A stretch of 64,000 nucleotides of DNA from the NCBI GenBank assembly GCA_963663375.1, contig OY760195.1, positions 1,922,001-1,986,000 on the forward strand, given 5' to 3'. The notes under the pieces are model-generated. The model was not told the origin of the DNA, made no database searches, and worked only from the letters and a program-made list of their open reading frames with translations. A program made the translations under genes and the position numbers. Source of the stretch: JAYREN01 sp963663375. GTDB taxonomy: Bacteria; Acidobacteriota; Holophagae; Holophagales; Holophagaceae. This document shows positions 43,790-51,896 of the stretch, piece after piece (the stretch's first letter is position 1; every line of letters starts with the position of its first letter).

Positions 43790-44191
43790 ATGCCCCATTC
43801 CAAGACCAACCCCACCCGGCCCGCCCCCAAGGCTCCCGCCCCCTCCGAGCAGTCCGGGGCCCCCGGCACCGTGCGGGTCCAGAAGCGGGACCCGCACGCG
43901 GCACCTGCCCTGCGGGAAAAGCTCTGCGCCACCTGCGGCAAGCCCTTCCAGGTGACCCCCGAGCAGAAATTCTTCGACTGCCCCGATTGTTACCGCAAGA
44001 GCTTCCCCCCCCACAAGTCCAAGAAGAAGGGCGAAGCCCAGGTGCTGGTGCAGATCGAATGCGCCCAGTGTGGCACCAAGGAATTCCTCAGCTTTGCGCC
44101 CACCGACCCCAAGGCCGTACTGTGCCGTTCCTGCTTCTCCCAGCAGAAGCGGGAACAGAAGCTCGCTTCGCCACACTCCACTCGTCGTTAG
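43790..44191 (+). CDS. Double zinc-ribbon protein
   Basis: The 133-residue protein has a Pro/Ala/Lys-rich disordered N-terminus (about 1-45), then CATCGKPFQVTPEQKFFDCPDC (given in part) and CAQCGTKEFLSF followed by VLCRSCF. These are two CxxC...CxxC ribbons of the kind seen in small nucleic-acid or ribosome-associated zinc proteins. ATG 43790 is chosen because upstream residues lack conservation. It is followed by the secreted protein gene after 14 bases. Confidence 0.78.
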   Translation: MPHSKTNPTRPAPKAPAPSEQSGAPGTVRVQKRDPHAAPALREKLCATCGKPFQVTPEQKFFDCPDCYRKSFPPHKSKKKGEAQVLVQIECAQCGTKEFLSFAPTDPKAVLCRSCFSQQKREQKLASPHSTRR

Positions 44192-44205
44192 GAGTCCACT
44201 TCGCC

Positions 44206-45342
44206 ATGCGCCTCATGCCCCTCCTCTGTCTCCCCCTCGCCCTGTCGCTCTCGGCCCAGACGGCTCCCGCCGCCAAGCCCAAGGCCCCCGGCAAACCCAA
44301 GGCTGCACCCCAGGCCAAGGACAACCTCGAGGCCCAAGTGGCCCGCCAGACCCTGCAGGCCGTTCTCGACACCATCAACAACACTTGGTTCGGCGCCGCC
44401 TATCAGGACATCAACGCCGTCGATATCCAGGGCGGTCTAACCATCCAGCTCTCCGCCGCTAGCCTCAACACCAAGGTGGACCAACTGAGCCGAGGCCAGG
44501 TCAAGGGGGGCATCACCAAGGACGGCAAGGCCACCCTGCAGATCAAGAGCACCTATTTCGCCAATTCCGATTTCAAAACCGAAATGACAGGCAGCTTCGG
44601 CAACCTGCTCTACTACCGCGCAGGCAATCGCGGCTTTCTCTACAGCCAGACCCAAAACGCCTACACCACGGGCGTGACCAAGGGGCCCAGCGACGCCCCC
44701 CTGACCTACCTGGGTTGGTTCCGCTCCATGCTCAACGACATCAAGGAAGTCTACGTCGATGGCCCCATGTTCAAGGCCACCCTCGGCAAAGAGGACAGCT
44801 CCGGAGGCAAGAATCTCCAGACCCTCGTGTTCAGCGCTCCCACCTCCGCCTACGATCCCAAGAAGCGTGAACAGAGCCTCGCCGACAGCCTCGGCTTCTG
44901 GAAGCGCGGTCGCCTGGAGATCCAGATCGACAAGACCACCCGCCTCCCCCATCGCATGAACTTCAGCAACGAGGGCCAAGGCATTCGCACCCAGATGGAT
45001 TTCACCTACGACGCCAAGGGCCTGCCCCTCACCATCAACATCGCCAACCACAGCAAGGGCATGGAAGGCCCCGGCTTCATTCGTGTCGCCTACAGCAACG
45101 GCCTTATCAGCAACGTTGCGGGCGAACTGAGCGGCCAGGACAAGAAGGTCGCCTTCGACCTGAACTACGCCTGGGCCAAGGGCCGCAAGACCAACACCAT
45201 CCACAGCGTGCCCCCACCCACCGCCAATAAGCGGAGCACCGAAGACCTGGAGATCGCCCTCCTCACCGGCGTTGCCCAAAACATCCTCGAACTCCAGCGC
45301 GCCGGCCTCAATCTCCGCAGCGTCTCCCTAGGCGCCAAGTAA
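44206..45342 (+). CDS. Secreted protein with LolA-like beta architecture, unknown function
   Basis: The 378-residue protein has a signal peptide (LMPLLCLPLALSLSAQ), a Lys/Pro/Ala-rich linker, and an extended beta-rich body from about residue 45. Strands such as GGLTIQLSAASLNTKVDQL and FLYSQTQNAYTTG, and RTQMDFTYDAKGLPL, suggest an outer-membrane lipoprotein-sorting-like or substrate-binding fold; this is a weak inference. It ends 24 bases before tRNA-Pro. Confidence 0.65.
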   Translation: MRLMPLLCLPLALSLSAQTAPAAKPKAPGKPKAAPQAKDNLEAQVARQTLQAVLDTINNTWFGAAYQDINAVDIQGGLTIQLSAASLNTKVDQLSRGQVKGGITKDGKATLQIKSTYFANSDFKTEMTGSFGNLLYYRAGNRGFLYSQTQNAYTTGVTKGPSDAPLTYLGWFRSMLNDIKEVYVDGPMFKATLGKEDSSGGKNLQTLVFSAPTSAYDPKKREQSLADSLGFWKRGRLEIQIDKTTRLPHRMNFSNEGQGIRTQMDFTYDAKGLPLTINIANHSKGMEGPGFIRVAYSNGLISNVAGELSGQDKKVAFDLNYAWAKGRKTNTIHSVPPPTANKRSTEDLEIALLTGVAQNILELQRAGLNLRSVSLGAK

Positions 45343-45366
45343 TCCTGCGCTACACTGATACCCAAT

Positions 45367-45443
45367 CGGGGCGTGGCGCAGCCTGGTAGCGCATCTGCTT
45401 TGGGAGCAGAGGGTCGAAGGTTCGAATCCTTTCGCCCCGACCA
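45367..45443 (+). tRNA. tRNA-Pro(TGG)
   Basis: The 77-base tRNA has acceptor arm CGGGGCG/CGCCCCG, D-arm GCGCAGCCTGGTAGCGC, anticodon stem TCTGC/GCAGA with loop TTTGGGA (anticodon TGG), T-arm with GGTTCGAATCC, and an encoded CCA. Its 3' part is the integration target of the island that begins at 45394. Confidence 0.97.
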
Positions 45444-45444
45444 A
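45394..45444 (+). repeat. attL: 51-bp direct repeat within tRNA-Pro
   Basis: These 51 bases, from the anticodon arm through CCA plus one A, recur without mismatch at 60155-60205. The tRNA remains intact after integration, as is usual for tRNA-targeting integrases. The exact crossover point within the repeat is not determinable here. Confidence 0.92.
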
Positions 45445-45465
45445 TAAAGGCAACACTTAGCACCG

Positions 45466-45490
45466 AGGGCCCGCGATCATTGCGGGCCCT
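45466..45490 (+). terminator. Hairpin terminator after tRNA-Pro, island-borne
   Basis: AGGGCCCGC (45466-45474) pairs with GCGGGCCCT (45482-45490) over a 7-base loop, followed by TT. It lies inside the island edge and probably replaces the original tRNA terminator, now stranded at 60242-60269. Confidence 0.65.
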
Positions 45491-45491
45491 T

Positions 45492-45509
45492 CATACATCC
45501 ACCATACAA
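45492..45509. repeat. Putative integrase arm site, left copy
   Basis: CATACATCCACCATACAA occurs here, 48 bases inside attL, and again at 60034-60051 next to the integrase gene. Internally it holds two CCATAC-like units. Repeated short sites near both attachment ends are expected for arm-type binding by P4-type integrases. Confidence 0.6.
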
Positions 45510-45883
45510 AGCCGCGACCCAATCGAGCCTCGGCATCCAAGTCATGTGCGAACTCGATCTCCCGTCATAGACCCTCGTTGGCGGGTTTCTGCGTTGCGGT
45601 GTTCTTGAAATCGGGCTTCCCTCCACCTGTGTCGGAGCGCCGCTCTCCGCTGGAACAAGAACTGTACGAACCGAGTACCCCTTCCTCCGCAGCCTCCATT
45701 CTGGGCTGTAAGCCCGGTCCCGCCTTCGCTTCGCGCGCCTCCGGCATCGGCATGAGGTTGCCAGGGCTTCGGACCATGGCTTCGGGAGGGCCCGAGTGTT
45801 TATGTGTCACAAGTGAGCCGAGTTCGCCAGAATAGGGAATCACTGCGACCGTATACCCTTTCCATTTTTGTGGCCCATCCCCA
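45510..45883. other. Left-end intergenic region of the island
   Basis: This region has 374 bases with no convincing gene. A leftward frame of up to 116 codons (45915-45565) exists but overlaps the hsdR start, is Gly/Pro/Ser rich and has no family; I do not call it. The promoter of hsdR should lie near its right end, but no strong -35/-10 pair is evident. Confidence 0.4.
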
Positions 45884-48658
45884 ATGACTCCAGAAGCACT
45901 GGCGAGAGAGAACATCGACGCCCAGCTGCGCGCAGCGGGGTGGGTGCTGCAAGATTCCAGGCAGATCGATCTCAGCGCCTCACTGGGCGTTGCCGTACGA
46001 GAATTCCAGGGCCGAACCGGGCCTGCAGATTACGTGCTGTTCGTGGAGGGCAAGGTCGCGGGAATCATCGAGGCCAAGGCTGAAGGCACCACCCTCAGTG
46101 GCGTGGCCGATCAGGCCGCCCGCTACCAGGCCAACCTGCCGGAACATTTGCAGTGCTGGTTCCCGGTGCCACCCTTCCTGTACGAGAGCACCGGAGCCGA
46201 GACCTACTTTGGTGATACCCGGGACCCCAACCACCGCTCCCGGAGCATCTTCACCTTTCACACACCCGAGGGGTTGAAGGAACTGCTGCTGGAATCCACC
46301 ACTTTCCGGGAGCGCCTTCACAACCTGCCGGAACTGGATCGCACGGGCCTGCGCGACTGCCAGGTGGAGGCCATCCACGGGGCCGAACGCAGCCTGCGGC
46401 TTAATCACCCCCGGGCCCTGCTCCAGATGGCCACCGGCAGCGGCAAGACCTACACCGCCGTCACCCTGGCCTATCGCCTGGTGAAATTCGCCAAGGCGCG
46501 TCGGATCCTCTTCCTGGTGGATCGCCGCAACCTGGGGCGCCAGGCCAAAAATGAATTCGAGCAGTTCGTCGTGCCGGGTGATGGGCGCAAATTCACGGAG
46601 CTGTACCCCGTCCAGCACCTCACCCGGGGCGGCATCGACCCCGCCGCCAAGGTCGTGATCACCACCATCCAGCGCCTCTACGCCAGCCTGCGGGGCGATC
46701 CGGAAGGCCCCGACGAGGATGCCGAGGAACACAGTGGTTTCGAGAGCGAAGTCCGGGACCAGGCGCCCCGGGATGTGGCCTTCAACCCCGAGATCCCCAT
46801 CGACACCTTCGACCTCGTCATCGTGGACGAATGCCACCGCTCCATCTACAACCTGTGGCGCCAGGTGCTCGAGTACTTCGACGCCTTCCTATTGGGCCTC
46901 ACGGCCACCCCCAGCGCCCACACCTTCGGCTTCTTCAACCAGAACCTGGTGAGCGAGTACCCCCACGAGCGGGCCGTGGTGGATGGCGTCAACGTCGGCT
47001 ACGAAATCTACCGCATTCGCACCCGGATCACCGAGCAGGGCGCCACCGTGGAGGCGGGCACCCTGGTGGACCGCCGCGACCGGCTCACCCGCCAGAAGCG
47101 GTGGGAGCAGCTCCAGGACGACCTGCCCTACGATGCGAAGGATCTGGATCGCTCCGTGGTTGCCAAGGATCAGATCCGCACCGTGCTCGCCACCTTCCGG
47201 GATCGTCTCTTTGTGGATCTCTTTCCGGGTCGCACGGTCGTGCCCAAGACGCTCATCTTCGCCAAGGACGACAACCACGCCGAGGATATCGTCCTCATGG
47301 CGCGCGAGGTCTTCGCCCAAGGGGACGCCTTCTGCAAGAAGATCACCTACCGCTCCGCACTTTCGGGCGAGAACCCCGACACCCTGCTCTCCGAATTCCG
47401 CAACAGCTTCCACCCCCGCATCGCCGTCACCGTGGACATGATCGCCACGGGCACCGATGTGAAACCCCTGGAGTGCCTGGTCTTCATGCGGGATGTGCGG
47501 AGCCAGCTCTACTACGAGCAGATGAAGGGCCGCGCCACCCGCGTGCTCAGCGCCGAGGAACTGCACAGCGTCACGGCCGACGCCCTGGCCAAGACCCACT
47601 TCGTGCTGGTGGATGCCGTGGGCGTCACCGAGACGGACAAGACTGATACCCGCCCCCTGGAACGGGAACCCACCGTGCCTCTGGACAAGCTGCTGCTGCG
47701 CGTGGCCCAGGGCGACCGCTCCGTGGATACCCTCGCCACCCTGGCCGGTCGTCTGGCCCGGTTGAATCGGCGCGCCAACGCGGAGCAGGCCGCCCTGATC
47801 CCGCCCGTGAGCGCCGAGCATGGCCACGGACCCGGCCTGCGGGATATGGCCAACCGCCTGCTGGATGCCCTCGATCCCGACCGCATCCAGGATCGCGCCC
47901 GCAAGCAGTTTGGCCTCCTGCCGGAGGTCGAACCCACGGCGGCCCAGTTCCAGGCGGTGCGCCAGGCCATGAGCGATGAAGCCGCCCGGCCCTTCAACCG
48001 GCCCGCTCTGCGAGAGCGCCTCATCAACCTCACCCGCGAGACCGAACAGACTCTCGATCACATCACCCGGGACGAGGTGCTCTATGCGGGCTTCGACGAG
48101 GAGAAGGCCAAGGGCCTCATCCAGAGCTTCCGCACCTTCATAGAAGAACATCAGGACGAGCTGCTGGCCCTGCAGGTGCTCTACCAGCACCGGCACAAGG
48201 ACCGTCACCTCACCTTCCAGGCCGTGAAGGAACTGGCCGAGGCCATGAGCCATGGCCGCCCGCCCCTGGCCCCCGAGCTGCTCTGGAGCGCCTACGCGCG
48301 CCTGGAGGCGGGCCGCGTGAAGGGCGCCACCTCCCGGCGCATGCTCACGGATCTCATCTCCCTGGTGCGTTTCGCCATGGGCGAGCGGCCCGAGCTGGAG
48401 CCCTTCCAGGACGAAGCCGAGCGCCGCTTTCAGGCCTGGATGAAGGCCCGCCAGCAAGGCCCCCATCCCTTCACGGAGGCCCAGGCGGAATGGCTCACCC
48501 TCTTCAAGGAGCGCATCCAGGCCGCCAGCGCCGTGAGCGTGGATGACCTGGAGCAGATGCCTTTCACTCAGCGCGGCGGCCCGGCCAGGGCCGTTCAGCT
48601 CTTCGGACCCGGCTTGCGTGCCATCCTGGAGGAGTTGAATGAGGTGCTGGTGGCATGA
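45884..48658 (+). CDS. hsdR: Type I restriction enzyme, R (endonuclease/translocase) subunit
   Basis: The 924-residue protein has an N-terminal nuclease motif (GRTGPADYVLFVEGKVAGII then EAKAEG, the PD-(D/E)xK core at about residues 45-70), Walker A ATGSGKTYT near 187, DEAH-like VIVDECHRSIYN near 312, SF2 motif III LTATPSAHT, and helicase motifs ATGTDVKPLECLVFMRDVRS and QMKGRATR. The C-terminus fits the EcoEI R family. It cuts and translocates unmodified DNA with HsdM and HsdS. The stop overlaps hsdS. Confidence 0.95.
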   Translation: MTPEALARENIDAQLRAAGWVLQDSRQIDLSASLGVAVREFQGRTGPADYVLFVEGKVAGIIEAKAEGTTLSGVADQAARYQANLPEHLQCWFPVPPFLYESTGAETYFGDTRDPNHRSRSIFTFHTPEGLKELLLESTTFRERLHNLPELDRTGLRDCQVEAIHGAERSLRLNHPRALLQMATGSGKTYTAVTLAYRLVKFAKARRILFLVDRRNLGRQAKNEFEQFVVPGDGRKFTELYPVQHLTRGGIDPAAKVVITTIQRLYASLRGDPEGPDEDAEEHSGFESEVRDQAPRDVAFNPEIPIDTFDLVIVDECHRSIYNLWRQVLEYFDAFLLGLTATPSAHTFGFFNQNLVSEYPHERAVVDGVNVGYEIYRIRTRITEQGATVEAGTLVDRRDRLTRQKRWEQLQDDLPYDAKDLDRSVVAKDQIRTVLATFRDRLFVDLFPGRTVVPKTLIFAKDDNHAEDIVLMAREVFAQGDAFCKKITYRSALSGENPDTLLSEFRNSFHPRIAVTVDMIATGTDVKPLECLVFMRDVRSQLYYEQMKGRATRVLSAEELHSVTADALAKTHFVLVDAVGVTETDKTDTRPLEREPTVPLDKLLLRVAQGDRSVDTLATLAGRLARLNRRANAEQAALIPPVSAEHGHGPGLRDMANRLLDALDPDRIQDRARKQFGLLPEVEPTAAQFQAVRQAMSDEAARPFNRPALRERLINLTRETEQTLDHITRDEVLYAGFDEEKAKGLIQSFRTFIEEHQDELLALQVLYQHRHKDRHLTFQAVKELAEAMSHGRPPLAPELLWSAYARLEAGRVKGATSRRMLTDLISLVRFAMGERPELEPFQDEAERRFQAWMKARQQGPHPFTEAQAEWLTLFKERIQAASAVSVDDLEQMPFTQRGGPARAVQLFGPGLRAILEELNEVLVA

Positions 48659-50130
48659 CGGAATTCCCCGGGCGTTGGCCCAAAGCAAAGATTGGCGAGG
48701 TTTGCACCCTAATAAATGGGCGCGCATTTAAACCCTCAGACTGGGGAGCCACCGGACTTCCAATCATCCGCATTCAGAACCTGAATCGGTCCGATGCAGC
48801 GTTCAACTACTTTGAAGGAACATTGGACCCCAAACACGAGGTTCAGCCCGGTGAGCTTCTCTTTGCTTGGTCTGGCACCCCTGGAACCTCCTTTGGGGCG
48901 CATATCTGGTCTGGCCCTAGCGCCGCTCTAAATCAGCATATTTTCCGTGTTCTGCACTCCGAAGATGTGCTGGACCGGAAATTTTTCAGGGAGGCAATCA
49001 ACAATCAGCTGGATGAACTAATCCGCAGAGCGCATGGGGGAGCCGGTCTTGCCCATGTAACAAAGGGCAAATTCGAGTCCATTGAAATTCCTGTCCCTTC
49101 TCTTGCCGAGCAGCACCGCATCGTGGCCAAGCTGGAGGAGCTGTTCAGCGAGCTGGATGCCGGTGTGGCCGCCCTGCGCCGCGCCCAGCGCCGCCTCGCT
49201 CGCTACCGCCAGTCCCTCCTCCACGCCGCCGTCATTGGGGAGTTAACAAAGGAGTGGCGCGGAAATACTAATCTTTGCGTTGAACCTGGTGAAACCCTTC
49301 AGAGAGAAGTTATCCGGGATCGCAAACATCGTTGGCAAGAGCGAAATCCGGCCAAGAATTTAGAGCGTTATCGAGCCGCCTGTGATCCAGGACAAGAGGC
49401 ACTTTTCGAATTACCTGGGTCTTGGACTTGGGTGTCGTTTGATCAATGCTCTGATGAAATCACGGTTGGACACGTGGGCCCTATGCGCACCCGCTATCAC
49501 GACTCTGGTGTCCTTTTCCTGCGCAGTCAGAACATTCGGCCCTTGCGCTTCTCTCTCGACGGGCTTGTTTTCATAGCTGCCGATTTTCATCAGCAGCTAT
49601 CTAAATCTAGACTTTTTGGTGGTGAGCTACTGGTGGTAAGAACTGGCGTGAACGTTGGTGATGCCTGCGCCTTCCCACAGAATCAGGGTGAAGCCAACTG
49701 TGCCGACCTAGTAATTACCCGCCCCATGCCTCAACTCGATCCACGCTACGGCGCCCTGTACGTCAATTCCCCGATCGGGAAGGCCGCATTGCACCTTGGC
49801 CGGACGGGCAATGCTCAGCCCCACTTCAACATTGGCGCGATGGAGCGTCTCGGTGTACCACTTCCTCCAATTGAGGAGCAGCGAGCCATCCTCGCCGAAC
49901 TCGACCGCCGCCTCTCCGCTGTGGAGGTCATGGAGTCCACCATCCAGACCAGCCTCCGCCGCGCCGAGCGCCTGCGCCACTCCATCCTGGAGCGCGCCTT
50001 CCGGGGCGAGCTGGTGCCCCAGGATCCCCGCGATGAACCGGCAACGGTGATGCTCGATAAGATACGAACCAAGGCGGAGTCACCCGCACCGGCCCGCCGT
50101 GGCCGCCCGCGCAAGGAGGTGAGGGTATGA
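48655..50130 (+). CDS. hsdS: Type I restriction enzyme, S (specificity) subunit
   Basis: The 491-residue protein has two target recognition domains (about 1-140 and 215-400), each followed by a conserved helical spacer. The first ends EEQHRIVAKLEELFSELDAG-like (AEQHRIVAKLEELFSELDAG) and the second EEQRAILAELDRRLSAVEV. The TRD DNA is less GC-rich than the spacers, a normal feature of recombining specificity domains. ATG 48655 overlaps the hsdR stop and the end overlaps the next gene. Confidence 0.94.
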   Translation: MTEFPGRWPKAKIGEVCTLINGRAFKPSDWGATGLPIIRIQNLNRSDAAFNYFEGTLDPKHEVQPGELLFAWSGTPGTSFGAHIWSGPSAALNQHIFRVLHSEDVLDRKFFREAINNQLDELIRRAHGGAGLAHVTKGKFESIEIPVPSLAEQHRIVAKLEELFSELDAGVAALRRAQRRLARYRQSLLHAAVIGELTKEWRGNTNLCVEPGETLQREVIRDRKHRWQERNPAKNLERYRAACDPGQEALFELPGSWTWVSFDQCSDEITVGHVGPMRTRYHDSGVLFLRSQNIRPLRFSLDGLVFIAADFHQQLSKSRLFGGELLVVRTGVNVGDACAFPQNQGEANCADLVITRPMPQLDPRYGALYVNSPIGKAALHLGRTGNAQPHFNIGAMERLGVPLPPIEEQRAILAELDRRLSAVEVMESTIQTSLRRAERLRHSILERAFRGELVPQDPRDEPATVMLDKIRTKAESPAPARRGRPRKEVRV

Positions 50131-51644
50131 GTGCTCCGCAGCCTGCCATCGTCGGCTTCTGGATCGCTAGGGACGAAAGCAAGACCCTCGAGTTCAAGCG
50201 CCTCGCCAAGGGCATCGATGTCACCAAGTGCCTCCAGACCCTGGTGGCCTTCGCCAACACGGCGGGCGGGCGGCTGGTGCTGGGCATGGAGGATTTTCGA
50301 AAAGCCCAAGGGGCGGATCGCCTGTACGGCATCGAGGAAAACCCCGATGTGGTGGATGAACTGCGCCGCCAGATCAGATCCCGGATTCAGCCGCTGATGG
50401 GCGGGGAACTGATGCCTGAGCCTGCCTTCCACGCCGTGCCCTGCACCCTGCGGAACGGGAATCCCGGCACCCTGGTGGCCATTGATGTCCGCCCCAGCCG
50501 GGATCTGCACTCCATGGTGGACGGCGGTACCTTCGAGCGCCTGGAGCGCGGCAATCGGCATCTGTCGGCCCAGGAGATCACCGAGCGGCGCCTGCGTCTG
50601 GGCGTCCTCAGCGTGGTGGATCTGCCCGTGGAAGTGCCCTTCGAACTCCTGGACACACCCTTCTGGCACGAGTACCGCACTGCCCGGGGCAGCACGGCGC
50701 CCTTCCCCGAGGCACTGAAGCACATGGGCCTCGCCAAGCTCCTGGCGGACGGTGCCTGGAAGCCCACGCGCCTGGCTGTGCTGCTCTTCGCCCAGTACCC
50801 CAGTGACCTCCTGGGGGAGAAGTGCGCAGTGCGCATCTTCCAATACAGCGGCGACGAGATCCGCCAGGAGGGCAACACCTACAACTTTCTGCGCCCGCCC
50901 ATCACCATTGGCGGACCCGTGCTCTCCCAGATCCGCGAGACCCTGAAGGCGGTCGTGAACGCTCTTTCGAAGGGTGTGCAGATGGGCCCCCTGGGCATGG
51001 AGATCGTCCAGAGCTACCCCTTGCGCGTGCTGCAGGAGGCCATCACCAACGCCGTGCTCCATCGGGACTATCGGCTGCCCACCGATGTGCATGTCCGCCT
51101 GTTTGCCAATCGGATCGAAGTGGAGAGCCCGGGGCTGCTGCCCCACCGCCTACGGCTGGAGGATCTGGGCAAGGTCGGGAGCAAGCCGCGGAACCCCAGC
51201 CTGACCGGCCATCTGCGCGACTTTCAGGACGCCCCGAATTTCGAGCTGGGCGAAGGCATCCGCATGATGAACACCCTGATGCGGGAGGCGGATCTCTTTC
51301 CGCCAGTGTTCCAGGTCAATGCTGAGCGGGAATCCTTTACGGTCATCCTTCGCAACCAGGCGCGCCCGTCGCTATGGGATCAGGTGGACAACTACCTGGA
51401 GGCCCACGCCACCATCGGGAATGCGGAGGTGCGCAAGCTGCTGGGCGTGGCGGACCCCATCAAGGCCAGTCGTCAACTGAGGGGCTGGGTGGAAGGTGGC
51501 CTGCTGGTGGTGGCTGACCCGTCGGCTGCCCGCAGTCAACGCCGCTACACCCGCCCTGGCGCCAGTGCCCAGGAGGATCTCTTCGGGAATGGCATCCCCG
51601 ACCTTCCGGATCATTCGGAGGGGGATGAAGCGGGGTCTTCTTGA
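50127..51644 (+). CDS. AlbA_2/HATPase-type ATP-binding protein within the hsd operon
   Basis: The 505-residue protein has an N-terminal AlbA_2-like region (about 10-130: ESKTLEFKRLAKG, LVAFANTAGGRLVLGMED), a middle with a GHKL-like ATPase part (LRVLQEAITNAVLHRDY, the N-box, about residue 300; IEVESPGLLPH), and a C-terminal winged helix (VDNYLEAHATIGNAEVRKLL). It matches the COG2865 group often found beside restriction systems. Four-base overlap with hsdS ties it to the operon. Its role is unknown, possibly regulation or an added effector. Confidence 0.83.
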   Translation: MSAPQPAIVGFWIARDESKTLEFKRLAKGIDVTKCLQTLVAFANTAGGRLVLGMEDFRKAQGADRLYGIEENPDVVDELRRQIRSRIQPLMGGELMPEPAFHAVPCTLRNGNPGTLVAIDVRPSRDLHSMVDGGTFERLERGNRHLSAQEITERRLRLGVLSVVDLPVEVPFELLDTPFWHEYRTARGSTAPFPEALKHMGLAKLLADGAWKPTRLAVLLFAQYPSDLLGEKCAVRIFQYSGDEIRQEGNTYNFLRPPITIGGPVLSQIRETLKAVVNALSKGVQMGPLGMEIVQSYPLRVLQEAITNAVLHRDYRLPTDVHVRLFANRIEVESPGLLPHRLRLEDLGKVGSKPRNPSLTGHLRDFQDAPNFELGEGIRMMNTLMREADLFPPVFQVNAERESFTVILRNQARPSLWDQVDNYLEAHATIGNAEVRKLLGVADPIKASRQLRGWVEGGLLVVADPSAARSQRRYTRPGASAQEDLFGNGIPDLPDHSEGDEAGSS

Positions 51645-51896
51645 CGCCTTTCATTTGCAAAGGGGCTCTGCAAATGCTTTTGGGTTTGCATATCATCCCG
51701 TTCTAAATCTGCACTTAGGCCTATCCCCCTATTGCAATTGGACCGATGCGCTTTCTGCCCCCTGCACATCCGACTCACGCCAATCCTATTGCGGAAGCGA
51801 ACGGAAAACGAATCTAAAACATGATGACAACCTGAACCAAGTCAACAAAAACGCTTCAGTCGCTATTGCATCCGCGCTCGTCTATCGAAAGCATTT
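51645..51896. promoter_or_regulatory. hsdM upstream region with inverted repeat
   Basis: These 252 AT-rich bases lack a gene. CATTTGCA (51652-51659) is mirrored by TGCAAATG (51669-51676) with a 9-base gap, just after the previous stop. A weak promoter TTGCGG (51789-51794), 17 bases, ATCTAA (51812-51817) lies nearer the gene. Together they suggest that hsdM is transcribed independently of hsdR and hsdS. Confidence 0.4.

Noticed and set aside
45565..45915. 116-codon leftward frame ahead of hsdR
   Set aside because: It overlaps the hsdR start, is rich in Gly/Ser/Pro, and shows no ribosome site or family.
46889..48727. 612-codon open frame antisense to hsdR
   Set aside because: High GC content leaves long antisense frames open; the sense strand is an unmistakable HsdR. 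The same reason excludes long frames opposite fkbp (195-1331), amidase (1347-2822) and prfA (27587-29371).
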